The notes under the pieces: model-generated
Databases searched by the model: none
The model's input: the letters and a program-made list of their open reading frames with translations, nothing else
What the model was told of the DNA's origin: nothing
NCBI GenBank assembly: GCA_948907985.1
Contig: CAQWMM010000008.1
Location: forward strand, 1-58,843
Source: an uncultured Bacillota bacterium
Lineage (GTDB): Bacteria; Bacillota; Dehalobacteriia; UBA4068; UBA4997
Direction of reading: 5' to 3'
DNA: 58,843 bases
Program-made: the position numbers and the translations under genes
Part shown: positions 8,768 through 16,386 of the stretch, piece after piece
Numbering within the stretch: position 1 is the stretch's first letter
Layout of the letters: every line of letters starts with the position of its first letter

Positions 8768-8796
8768 ATTATAATACATCGGCGCTGCTTTGTCAA
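8768..8796 (-). promoter_or_regulatory. Antisense sigma-A promoter of module A
   Basis: On the minus strand TTGACA (8796-8791), a 17-base spacer and TATAAT (8773-8768), a full consensus match. It points into the 3' end of the 8597 peptide gene and away from the TPR-like gene. Confidence 0.85.
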
Positions 8797-8837
8797 TAGG
8801 CGGCGCCGGCATTTTATGCAAAACGGGGGTGTGATAG

Positions 8838-9527
8838 TTGCAACGTATTTTTAAGATTGTGGCGTTTGGCGTGGTTCTCGGGCTGTTGTTGGTGGTTGTC
8901 CAACAGGGGTTGAGGATTGACCGGGATTTGTTTTTGCGCTGCTATTGGTTTGTTGGCGCGTTTATTGTGGTTGGCGCAGTATTGATTAATCTTCTTTATA
9001 ATCTTAGTTATCGAAAGCGAATGGGTAAAATTCTTGAATTGCGGGAGGCCGGCAAGACGGACGAGTATCTGGCCGGTATTCAGAATCTGCTGCAAACCGC
9101 CCGCGGGAAAAGCCTGCGCAGTATCTTGCAGATTAACCTGGCCGCCGGTTATATTGAGGCTAAGCAGTTTGCGGCGGCGGTGGCGGTTTTGGAAGGGATT
9201 GACCCCGAGCGGCTGAAAGGCCGGGCTTTGAAAATGGTCTATCGTCTGAATCTGTGTTTGAGTTATTTTTTGGCGGCGCAGTATGATAAAGCTATGGCGC
9301 TGTATAACGCCGGCAAATCGGATTGGGACTTTTTCCGGAGTAATCAGAATTTTGGCGGCAATATTGCCCTGTTGGATATTCTGGCGCAAATTCAGCAGAA
9401 GAATTTTGAACAGGCCGAGGGGCTGCTGAATGAGGCGCAGGCCGCCTGGCCGAACCTCCGATTGCAAGTCTATTTTCAGAAAATTGGCGATTTTTTGCAG
9501 GAACAAAAGACAGTATCTGCGGAATAA
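8838..9527 (+). CDS. Membrane-anchored TPR-like protein of unknown function
   Basis: 229 residues. Two membrane segments lie at about residues 7-23 and 36-53, followed by a short basic stretch (SYRKRMGK) and a helical repeat region resembling degenerate tetratricopeptide repeats (INLAAGYIEAKQFAAAVAVLEG, LNLCLSYFLAAQYDKAMALY, LLDILAQIQQKNFEQAEGLL). The soluble part is probably cytoplasmic. The TTG start follows GGGGGTG. The gene is bracketed by modules A and B, which lie in the same orientation, and the three together separate metQ from metNI. No partner can be named. Confidence 0.65.
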   Translation: MQRIFKIVAFGVVLGLLLVVVQQGLRIDRDLFLRCYWFVGAFIVVGAVLINLLYNLSYRKRMGKILELREAGKTDEYLAGIQNLLQTARGKSLRSILQINLAAGYIEAKQFAAAVAVLEGIDPERLKGRALKMVYRLNLCLSYFLAAQYDKAMALYNAGKSDWDFFRSNQNFGGNIALLDILAQIQQKNFEQAEGLLNEAQAAWPNLRLQVYFQKIGDFLQEQKTVSAE

Positions 9528-9564
9528 GGTATATCAATTTTGCTTGCATTACTAAACACCTGCA

Positions 9565-9627
9565 TTGACAAAAGCCGGTTAAAGAGCTAAAATATAAATG
9601 GCTATTCACAGAGAGGACGTGAATAGC
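9565..9627 (+). promoter_or_regulatory. Promoter and 5' stem-loop of small-peptide module B
   Basis: TTGACA (9565-9570), a 17-base spacer and TAAAAT (9588-9593). Immediately at the predicted transcript start is a perfect 9-bp hairpin (9601-9609 / 9619-9627). Such 5' structures stabilise known type I toxin mRNAs. Confidence 0.8.
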
Positions 9628-9684
9628 AGGTAGTGCTAAATGGTAGGCGGTTGGCTAAATCCTCTGAAAAGGAGGTGAGGCTTT

Positions 9685-9765
9685 ATGCGTATTAGCTTTG
9701 ATTTATGGTGTTTTCACATCGTAATTAACATAAAGTTCAACAAGCATAAACAAAACCGCCGCTAG
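9685..9765 (+). CDS. 26-residue peptide, putative type I toxin-like (module B)
   Basis: A short ORF beginning MRISFDLWCFHIVINIKF with a basic tail ending KQNRR. It is preceded by AAAAGGAGGTGAGG, an unusually strong ribosome binding site. The leader (GCGGTTGGCTAAAT, then the Shine-Dalgarno) and the terminator are close copies of module A, so the two modules are paralogous. The TAG stop is inside the terminator stem. No named family was recognised; the role is inferred from the convergent-RNA layout. Confidence 0.55.
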   Translation: MRISFDLWCFHIVINIKFNKHKQNRR

Positions 9766-9836
9766 TGCCAATAGCGACGATTTTAAGTTTAATTAAAATT
9801 CCAGTTATGGCCAGCCGTTGACCGACATTGCCTTAC
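9745..9836 (-). ncRNA. Predicted convergent antisense RNA of module B
   Basis: About 92 nt, inferred from the minus-strand promoter at 9843-9871 to just past the shared terminator. Its first 35 bases (TAGTGTAAGGCAATG then CGGTCAACGGCTGGCC) resemble the sense leader at 9631-9657 read in the same direction; the DNA is therefore an inverted repeat. It contains a 7-codon mini-ORF MSVNGWP. Confidence 0.6.
9752..9785. terminator. Bidirectional terminator of module B
   Basis: Imperfect stem AAAACCGCCGCTA / TAGCGACGATTTT containing the peptide stop codon, equivalent in place and sequence to the module A terminator. Confidence 0.7.
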
Positions 9837-9842
9837 ACTAAT

Positions 9843-9871
9843 ATTATAATTCCTCCGGGTTGTTTTGTCAA
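9843..9871 (-). promoter_or_regulatory. Antisense sigma-A promoter of module B
   Basis: Minus strand TTGACA (9871-9866), a 17-base spacer and TATAAT (9848-9843), a full consensus match. Confidence 0.85.
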
Positions 9872-9895
9872 GCAGCCTGGGGGATTATTTTTGTT

Positions 9896-9972
9896 CCTTT
9901 AACGGCCTGGCGGCCTGGGATTGCTCCTTACAGTCGCTTATCCCTTTAACGGCCTTAAAGGCCTAGGGATTG
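9896..9972. repeat. Imperfect direct repeat downstream of metI
   Basis: Two copies of a unit of about 30 bases (CCTTTAACGGCCT-n-GGCCT-n-GGGATTG) at 9896-9922 and 9943-9972, 47 bases apart. The inner GGCC halves make each copy partly palindromic. They lie between module B and the end of metI. Confidence 0.6.
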
Positions 9973-9989
9973 AGATTTCTCGCTTACGC

Positions 9990-10649
9990 TCATAATCTCT
10001 TATCAAATTTTCTGGCTAAGCGAGTGCCGGCCTCTTGAAAAATCTGTACCAGAATCACCAGCAGAATAATCGCCATATTCATAATATCGTTCTGATATTT
10101 ATAATAGCCGTAGTTGACGGCCACCTTGCCCAGGCCGCCGCCGCCGCAGAAACCGGCCATGGCGGTGTAGCCCAAAATGGTGGTAACGGTAATCGCAAAA
10201 CCCACCAGCAGCGAGGGGCGGGCCTCGCCCAGCATAACCTTGGTGATGATTTTGCCGGTGGGCGCGCCCATGGATTGGGCGGCTTCAATAATGCCGTGAT
10301 CAACCTCTTTGATTGAACTTTCTACCATTCGTGCCACAAAGGGGGCGGCGGCTACCACCAGCGGTACGATTGTGCCGCGGTTGCCAATAGATGTGCCCAC
10401 TATGGCGCGGGTGTAGGGAATCATCCAAACCATTAAAATCAAAAAGGGCACCGAGCGCAAAACGTTGATAAGAAAACCCAGGCAGACATTGATTGGCCGG
10501 TTGGGATGAATCCCGTCCTTATCGGTGAGAATTAGAATAACGCCCAGCGGCAGGCCCAGCAGGTAGGCCAAAAAGGTGCTGGCCAGGGTTAAATAAAGGG
10601 TGGTTATGGTTTCGTTGGATAGTATGTTAATTATTGTGTCCATGCTCAT
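9990..10649 (-). CDS. metI: Methionine ABC transporter permease MetI
   Basis: 219 residues, a MetI-type inner-membrane permease with about five hydrophobic segments and the family motif for contact with the ATPase around EAAQSMGAPTGKIITKVMLGEA. Typical features include RSVPFLILMVWMIP and GFCGGGGLGKVAVNYGYYKY. The start ATG overlaps the metN stop by 4 bases, so the genes are translationally coupled. The binding-protein gene metQ lies downstream on the same strand, separated by foreign-looking modules. Confidence 0.95.
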   Translation of the reverse strand: MSMDTIINILSNETITTLYLTLASTFLAYLLGLPLGVILILTDKDGIHPNRPINVCLGFLINVLRSVPFLILMVWMIPYTRAIVGTSIGNRGTIVPLVVAAAPFVARMVESSIKEVDHGIIEAAQSMGAPTGKIITKVMLGEARPSLLVGFAITVTTILGYTAMAGFCGGGGLGKVAVNYGYYKYQNDIMNMAIILLVILVQIFQEAGTRLARKFDKRL

Positions 10650-11686
10650 TGGGCGTTCACCTCCCAGTTGTCGTTGGCCGTAAGTTCTTCGGCGTTTAAG
10701 CCCTGCATGCGTAAGTATTGCAACATTTTGCCGGCGGTCGGCGGATCGTCCGGCAGCTGCAAAACAATTTGTCCAAAGGCCTTGCCGTCAATATTCTTGC
10801 TGTTGGCAAAAATTATGTTAACAGGCTGCTTAAATTGCAGAATCATATTGGCGATAACCGGTTCAAAAGAGGATTGGCCGTCGTAAATGACCCGGCAGCA
10901 GTTTTTGTTAAGCATAGCCTTAACTGCCTGTTGCTTGGGGAAAACAAAGGATTTGGCAATATCGCTGCTGGGGTGGGCGAAAATCTCGCGCACTTCGCCG
11001 CACTCTGCAATGCGGCTTTTGTCAATAATGGCCACGCGCTGGCATATTTCTTCGATTACGCTCATTTCGTGGGTTATAATTACAATGGTGATGCCGAACT
11101 GTTCATTGATACTTTTCAGCAGGTTGAGGATTGCGCGGGTGCTGGCTGGGTCCAGTGCGGAGGTGGCCTCATCGCAGAGCAGCACCTTGGGGTTGGTGGC
11201 CAGCGCCCGGGCAATGGCCACCCGTTGTTTTTGGCCGCCGGAAAGCTGCGCCGGATAAGCCTGGGTTTTGTCTGCCAGCCCTACCAGTTTCAAAAGCTCA
11301 TGGGCGCGCTGCACCGCCTGTTTTTGAGGTACTTTGGCAATCTCCAGCGGGAAACAGATATTCTGTACCGTGGTTTTCTGCATCAGCAGATTGAACTGCT
11401 GAAAAATCATCCCGATTGACTGCCGGGCCTGATTAAGCTGCGTCTGATTAAGCTGGCCCAATTCCTGATCGTTGACAAATACTTCGCCGGAGGTTGGGCG
11501 TTCCAGGTAATTGATACAGCGAACCAGGGTGCTTTTGCCGGCGCCGGAAAGCCCGATTACGCCGAAAATTTCGCCCTGTTTAATTTCCAGATTAATGTCG
11601 TTTAAGGCGTGGACAGCGTTTTCGCCTTTGCCGTAGGTTTTGCTAAGGCCTTGCAGACGAATAATTGTGGGTTGCGTGGCTGTCAT
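10646..11686 (-). CDS. metN: Methionine ABC transporter ATP-binding protein MetN
   Basis: 346 residues. Walker A GLSGAGKST at 45-53, signature LSGGQKQRVA and Walker B VLLCDEATSALDP are intact. The C-terminal part from about residue 255 is the NIL domain found in MetN, where methionine binding inhibits transport. The NIL domain makes methionine, and not another NlpA-family substrate, the likely cargo. It is first gene of metNI, with its own promoter upstream. Confidence 0.95.
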   Translation of the reverse strand: MTATQPTIIRLQGLSKTYGKGENAVHALNDINLEIKQGEIFGVIGLSGAGKSTLVRCINYLERPTSGEVFVNDQELGQLNQTQLNQARQSIGMIFQQFNLLMQKTTVQNICFPLEIAKVPQKQAVQRAHELLKLVGLADKTQAYPAQLSGGQKQRVAIARALATNPKVLLCDEATSALDPASTRAILNLLKSINEQFGITIVIITHEMSVIEEICQRVAIIDKSRIAECGEVREIFAHPSSDIAKSFVFPKQQAVKAMLNKNCCRVIYDGQSSFEPVIANMILQFKQPVNIIFANSKNIDGKAFGQIVLQLPDDPPTAGKMLQYLRMQGLNAEELTANDNWEVNAQ

Positions 11687-11732
11687 TGGTGATATGCACC
11701 GCCTTTCTTCATAAATATTAAACGTATCCTAT

Positions 11733-11762
11733 ATTATAGCATATTTAGTCGAGTGATTGCAA
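11733..11762 (-). promoter_or_regulatory. Promoter of metNI
   Basis: Minus strand TTGCAA (11762-11757), an 18-base spacer and TATAAT (11738-11733). The leader to the metN start is only about 40 bases, too short for a SAM riboswitch. Confidence 0.7.
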
Positions 11763-11871
11763 TAAAAAATCTGTAATTTAATTTATTCTAATCTTGGTTG
11801 AATAAAAAGGATTTTTCTGGCTGCTGCCGAATGTTGAAATATGAAAAAAATGTGAAGAGGGGTTGTATAAT

Positions 11872-12807
11872 ATGAAGAAAAAATTTTTTTTGTTGATTTG
11901 TCTGGCTATGCTGCTGGCTTTGGCCGGCTGCAACGCCGGGGATAATCCGCAGACTGGGCAGAGCGGCGATTCTGCCGCCGGGGTTGAGGTATTATATTAT
12001 TTTGACGGTGTTATCAGCCGGGACGGCGAGATTTTGTTTATGCCGGGAGATGGCAGGGAATATCTGATTTTGAATGATAACACCGGCCGCCAGCGTTATA
12101 TTCTGGAAACCGAAATGACCTATGATCCGAAGCGGCGCACAGAATACGACGAACCGGTGCAGACTGCCTGCGCTTATCGCTTTTATGATTTGCAGGGCGC
12201 ACTGCAAAAGGAACTGAATATTCAGCTTTTAGGCGAGGTTAACAATGCGGTGAATTATAACTTTCCAATGGACGGCGATTTAAACAAGGTTCGGGTTATG
12301 GTTAACCAGGTGAATGTTGACGGAACTTTCCAGGTTTTGGATCTTGACGGCAATGTGTTGGTGAGCGAGCAGGTTTTGCCGCCGGACGCCTCGGACGAAT
12401 GGAGCGACTACTATGTTTGGCTGGAAATGGCGGAGAATTTTATTCAGGTACGCTGTTCATTTTATAAATATGATCCAGAATATGACTTTCGGGAAACGGC
12501 CTATTTCTATGATATGAGCGGTCAGCCGCTGGAACTGGAGCGGCAATATAATTATATCTATAATATTTATGATTCCTTTACTAATCTTCTTTCTGATTAT
12601 TATGGCGGTTATTATGAGAACGAGCAGGGGCAGAGTATGGTTGACTTGCTGGATAAGAACGCCGGGCTGTTGGTTGGCGGTTTGAATGAAATTCATCACA
12701 GCGCCGAAGGGCTTTTTGTGGTGGTGCGCGGCTTTGAGCGCGGGCTGATGGACGCGCAGGGCAACTGGATTTTTAAGGAATCGGTGTTTGACGAATTGGA
12801 GGATTAA
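11872..12807 (+). CDS. Lipoprotein with WG-like C-terminal motif, paralogue 1
   Basis: 311 residues from the ATG at 11872, chosen because GAAGAGGGG sits 9 bases upstream; an upstream TTG at 11863 has no room for a site. The signal peptide ends in the lipobox LAGC. The mature part is rich in tyrosine, aspartate and beta-strand patterns such as QVLDLDGNVLVSEQVL and ends with GLMDAQGNWIFKES, similar to WG (KWG) repeats of surface beta-rich proteins. The middle and C-terminus are closely similar to the next gene. Extracellular, membrane-anchored; function unknown. Confidence 0.7.
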   Translation: MKKKFFLLICLAMLLALAGCNAGDNPQTGQSGDSAAGVEVLYYFDGVISRDGEILFMPGDGREYLILNDNTGRQRYILETEMTYDPKRRTEYDEPVQTACAYRFYDLQGALQKELNIQLLGEVNNAVNYNFPMDGDLNKVRVMVNQVNVDGTFQVLDLDGNVLVSEQVLPPDASDEWSDYYVWLEMAENFIQVRCSFYKYDPEYDFRETAYFYDMSGQPLELERQYNYIYNIYDSFTNLLSDYYGGYYENEQGQSMVDLLDKNAGLLVGGLNEIHHSAEGLFVVVRGFERGLMDAQGNWIFKESVFDELED

Positions 12808-12830
12808 ATTCCTGCAAGGAGGTGTTGGAT

Positions 12831-13769
12831 TTGTATAAAATCCTGCTGAAGAAAAGTCTTTTTTGGCTGCTGGCGTTCTGCTTGCTTGTGGCTTTGTCCG
12901 GCTGCAATGCGAATGAAAAAACCGCCGATGAAACTGCTGAAGAGCCGAACAATCCTTATTTATATTATTTTGACGGTATAATCAGTGTGGACGGCAAAAT
13001 CTATTTTAAGTCAGAATTTGGCAAGGAATATCAAATTTTGGAGGATTGCAACGGGCGGCAGCGCTATGTTCTGGAAACGGAAAATACCTATGATACCGAG
13101 CGGCGCAACGAGTATAATGAGCCTTTGCAAACGGCTTGCACTTATCGCCTTTATGATTTGCGGGGAGAGATGCAAAAGGAAGTAAGCGTGCAGGCGGAGG
13201 GCGCGCCGAACAATATTGCTCGCTTTGCTTTTGACCAGAGCGGTGATTTGGCCAAATCGCGCGTGCTGGTAAACCTGCTGGCCGGGGAGGGCAAGTTTCA
13301 GATTTTGGATTTGGACGGCAATCTGCTGACGGAGGAGCAGGTTCTGTCGCCGGAGGACATGACTAAGTATACCGGCAGTTATGTTTCCTTGTCGGCAGTC
13401 GGCAGTTTTGTGCAGGTGTATATCAGTATGTATGGCGAAAAGTATGATTATTTTGATAAAAACTTTCATTATGATTTGAGTGGCCAGCCGCTGGCGCTGG
13501 CGCGGGAATATGATTATTTTTATAGGATGTATGATAGTTCCGGCCAATCCAGCCAGGAATATTTTGAGGCCGGTTATACCAACGAGCAGGGGCAAAGCAG
13601 GGTGGATTTGCTGGATAATGATTGTAATGTGTTGGTTGGCGGTTTAAATAGTATCAGATCCTTTGCCAACGGTGTTTTTGCGGTGGAACGCGGCTTTGAG
13701 CGCGGGTTGATGGATGCGCAGGGCAACTGGATTTTTAAGGAATCGGTGTTTAACGAGCTGGAGGATTAG
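12831..13769 (+). CDS. Lipoprotein with WG-like C-terminal motif, paralogue 2
   Basis: 312 residues from the TTG at 12831, 8 bases after AAGGAGG (12816-12822); a GTG at 12822 would overlap the ribosome binding site and is rejected. Lipobox LSGC. Blocks shared with paralogue 1 include NGRQRYVLETENTYD, QTACTYRLYDLRG, FQILDLDGNLL and the nearly identical last 26 residues (GFERGLMDAQGNWIFKESVF). It begins 23 bases after its neighbour, so an operon is likely. Function unknown. Confidence 0.7.
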   Translation: MYKILLKKSLFWLLAFCLLVALSGCNANEKTADETAEEPNNPYLYYFDGIISVDGKIYFKSEFGKEYQILEDCNGRQRYVLETENTYDTERRNEYNEPLQTACTYRLYDLRGEMQKEVSVQAEGAPNNIARFAFDQSGDLAKSRVLVNLLAGEGKFQILDLDGNLLTEEQVLSPEDMTKYTGSYVSLSAVGSFVQVYISMYGEKYDYFDKNFHYDLSGQPLALAREYDYFYRMYDSSGQSSQEYFEAGYTNEQGQSRVDLLDNDCNVLVGGLNSIRSFANGVFAVERGFERGLMDAQGNWIFKESVFNELED

Positions 13770-13777
13770 GTTGGCTT

Positions 13778-15085
13778 ATGAAAAAAATATTAGCGATAGT
13801 GTTGTGTTTAGCGGTGGTTTGTTTTTCGGCTGGCTGCGGCACGGAGGAACAGCAGGCCGCAGTCCCCTTGCTGGCGGCTTATGACGGCGGGGTTATCAAT
13901 ACCGGGGGCCAGATGATTTTGGCGCGGTCAGCCAACCGGCAGCAATTCTACATTTTTGATAATGACGTTTTGTATGATCGTTGGGGCGAACCGCGTTATG
14001 CCATGCAGACGGAAAACCATTTTGTGGGCGAGCCGCCGGCGCGGCTGGAGCCGAACCCAGACAGCCAGGTGCATATGTTTGAGGACGGCGAGGTTATCTA
14101 CTTGGACTATGGTTGGGATGAAAGTATCACCGGGCGGACGTTTCGCTTTTATGATAGTTATGGCGAGCTGCTGCAAACGGTGGATATTGCCGCCGAGGCG
14201 TCTAATCCCTATTATGTGCGTTTTCTGTTCGCGCCGGACGGTGATTTGCAGAACAGCGTTTTTGTGGTGGATCAGCTGGCCGAACATGGCAGTTATCAGC
14301 TGTTGGATTATACCGGCGGTTTGTTGGCGGAAAAGGCCGGCGTCCTGGGCAGTGATGCCAGAGTAACTTTAGCGCCGGGTTTTGCAGCGGTGCAGTATGC
14401 CACCGCTGACGGAGATTATCTGGATTTGTATACGCCGGACGGTCAGCCTATGCCAACCGAGCATAAATATTTTGACCTCGAGCAGTTGAGTTTTGGCAAT
14501 CTGCCGCCGGAGGAACGTCCGCTTTTTTATAAGGCGCGTTATATTAATGCGGAGGGCCGCCGCCGCTATGATATTCTGGACGGCCAGGGCCAGGTGGCAG
14601 CGGGCAATTTGCTGGGTTTAGAATCCGGCTATGGCGGCGTTTATTATGCTACGCAGGGTTGGGGCAATTTGACAAGCTGCTGGCTGGATCTGCGCAGTGG
14701 CCGGCCGGTTTGGCTGGCGGAGGATTCGGCAAAGCTGCAAGATATTGATTACTATAAAATATGGCGGGCTGAAGAGGAACAGCTGATTGCCGCCATGCAG
14801 ACCGAGCGGGATTATGATTGGATAAACCGAGTCTATTATGAAGACTTGCGGTTTGGCTATTATCCCTCGCCTTATTTCAATGGGGAACGATTGTTGACGG
14901 AGGGCATAGCGGTTGATGTGTTGGACGAAAAAGGCAAAGTATTGATAAGCGGGCTGAAACCGTGGGGTATGCAATATCTGGGGAATGATTTGTTCATAGT
15001 GGAGCAGGGATTTAACCGCGGTTTGATGAATGTTAAAGGCGAATGGTTATATAAGGAAAGTATTTTTACGGAACTTGCAGATTGA
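13778..15085 (+). CDS. Larger lipoprotein of the same group, paralogue 3
   Basis: 435 residues with the lipobox SAGC. It is more diverged and about 120 residues longer than the two upstream paralogues but keeps the same plan: MILARSANRQQFYIFDNDVLYD at the N-terminus, SYQLLDYTGGLLAEKAGVL in the middle and the terminal GFNRGLMNVKGEWLYKESIF. The start is 8 bases after the previous stop with only a weak ribosome binding site, suggesting translational coupling. Function unknown. Confidence 0.7.
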   Translation: MKKILAIVLCLAVVCFSAGCGTEEQQAAVPLLAAYDGGVINTGGQMILARSANRQQFYIFDNDVLYDRWGEPRYAMQTENHFVGEPPARLEPNPDSQVHMFEDGEVIYLDYGWDESITGRTFRFYDSYGELLQTVDIAAEASNPYYVRFLFAPDGDLQNSVFVVDQLAEHGSYQLLDYTGGLLAEKAGVLGSDARVTLAPGFAAVQYATADGDYLDLYTPDGQPMPTEHKYFDLEQLSFGNLPPEERPLFYKARYINAEGRRRYDILDGQGQVAAGNLLGLESGYGGVYYATQGWGNLTSCWLDLRSGRPVWLAEDSAKLQDIDYYKIWRAEEEQLIAAMQTERDYDWINRVYYEDLRFGYYPSPYFNGERLLTEGIAVDVLDEKGKVLISGLKPWGMQYLGNDLFIVEQGFNRGLMNVKGEWLYKESIFTELAD

Positions 15086-15137
15086 ATTGTAAAAAGATTA
15101 AGTTGGCAGTACAAATATGAAAGAGAGGTTTTGTGAT

Positions 15138-16064
15138 ATGCAGAAGAAGTTTTTGGCAAGAATTATTTTGGCCGGTTTGTTGTTGGCGGCGCTGCTGGGG
15201 CTGGCGGCCTGCGGTGATGATAACAAGCAGGCCGGCGGTTCCACTGTTGGCGGGGAGGGGCCGATGATACCGTTGGCGGAGTATCCGCGGGTGGACGGTT
15301 CTACCGCTAACCTGCCGATGATGGCGCAGATTATGGCGGATGTAACCGGGATTTCTCTGGAGGAGGCCGAGCAGAACACCTGGTGCCGCAAAACGCCGGA
15401 GGCCTGGTTGGCGCTGGCCGACGGCAACAACGATTTGCTGTTGGTTTATGAGGCGGCGGAGGTTACCAAGCAGCAGTTGGCAGAGCAGGGAGTTGAGCTG
15501 ACGATTGAGCCGATTGGCCGCGACGCGCTGGTGTTCATTGTCAATGAGGATAACCCGGTGCAGAGCCTGACGCAGGAGCAGCTAATCGGCATTTACACCG
15601 GCGAGATTACCAACTGGAGCGATGTCGGCGGGGCAGACCTGCCGATAGTGGCTTTTCAGCGGCCAGAGGAAAGCGGCAGCCAAAGCCTGTTTATGAAACT
15701 TTTAATGTAGGGGCGGCAGCCTATGGATGCGCCGACGGAGTTTCGGCCAATGGAGATGGGCGGTTTAATTGAAGATTTGGCCTCTTATAACAACAGCGCC
15801 GATGCGTTGGGTTATTCGGTGTTCTATTATGCTTCTTATATGTATCAGCAGCCGGGGCTGCGTTTTGTGGCGGTGGACGGCGTGCTGCCCAGCGACGAAA
15901 CGATTGCCGACGGCAGTTATCCGCTGCTGAACGAGTATTATCTGGCGGCGCGCACTGCGGATTTGCAGGATGAGAACAGCCCGACGGCCAGACTGTTTAA
16001 TTGGATTTTAAGCGACGCCGGCAAGGATGCGATGCGCGAGGCCGGTTATATTCCGCTGGATTGA
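15138..16064 (+). pseudogene. Phosphate-binding (PstS-like) lipoprotein gene interrupted by an in-frame amber codon
   Basis: One continuous frame of 309 codons with a TAG at 15708-15710. The upstream part has a lipobox (LAAC), YPRVDGSTANLPM and the PstS-type block SLTQEQLIGIYTGEITNWSDVGG, then QRPEESGSQSLFMKLLM. The downstream part, in the same frame, continues with MDAPTEFRPMEMGG, ADALGYSVFYYASYMYQ and the C-terminal block typical of the family. A single C-to-T change of CAG would explain the stop. TAG is used as an ordinary stop elsewhere here (trpS, MATE gene). The ATG at 15138 has AGAGAGG upstream. No pstCAB genes are adjacent. A sequencing error is possible. Confidence 0.8.
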
Positions 16065-16170
16065 TTTTCTCTGTTTTGATTGGTCGATTTTCCGCCGAAG
16101 ATGTTTGAAGTTGTTGGTCTGTGCATAATTTAGGGCAAAAAAAGCGGCGCGCAGTCAGTTGTCAACAGGT

Positions 16171-16308
16171 TTTTCCACATTTTCCACAGGTAAAGCCTGT
16201 GGATTGTTGGGGAAAAGCGGTGCGATAATTTGCAGAATCCTGTCAGCAGGGAAAAACTTGCTAAAGAGGCAAAATCTTTTGCCTAGCCGGCAGGAATTCG
16301 CCTGCCGG
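16171..16308 (+). promoter_or_regulatory. Structured region before hpf: tandem DnaA-box-like 9-mers and three hairpins
   Basis: The 322-base gap between the broken PstS-like gene and hpf holds two abutting TTTTCCACA 9-mers (16171-16179 and 16180-16188), a perfect TCCACAGG/CCTGTGGA inverted repeat (16183-16190 / 16196-16203), the hairpin AGGCAAAA/TTTTGCCT (16267-16284) and the hairpin CCGGCAGG/CCTGCCGG (16287-16308). The 9-mers fit TTWTNCACA. A weak promoter (TATAAT near 16320) could start transcription just after the last hairpin. No gene was seen in the gap. Confidence 0.45.
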
Positions 16309-16386
16309 AATATAATTAATATAATAGTGAATAATTTAGACAGTTTAAAATTATTTGCGGAATTTAGGAACCAGGGAGGTAATTTT

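Noticed and set aside
15138..16064. Recoding of TAG as an amino acid codon in the PstS-like gene
   Set aside because: TAG is the normal stop of trpS, the MATE gene and a tandem lipoprotein here, and no recoding element is visible; a mutation is simpler.
16159..16386. N-terminal extension of HPF from an upstream start
   Set aside because: The extra 76 residues have no HPF homology, and they span the hairpins; GGGAGG is placed correctly only for 16387.
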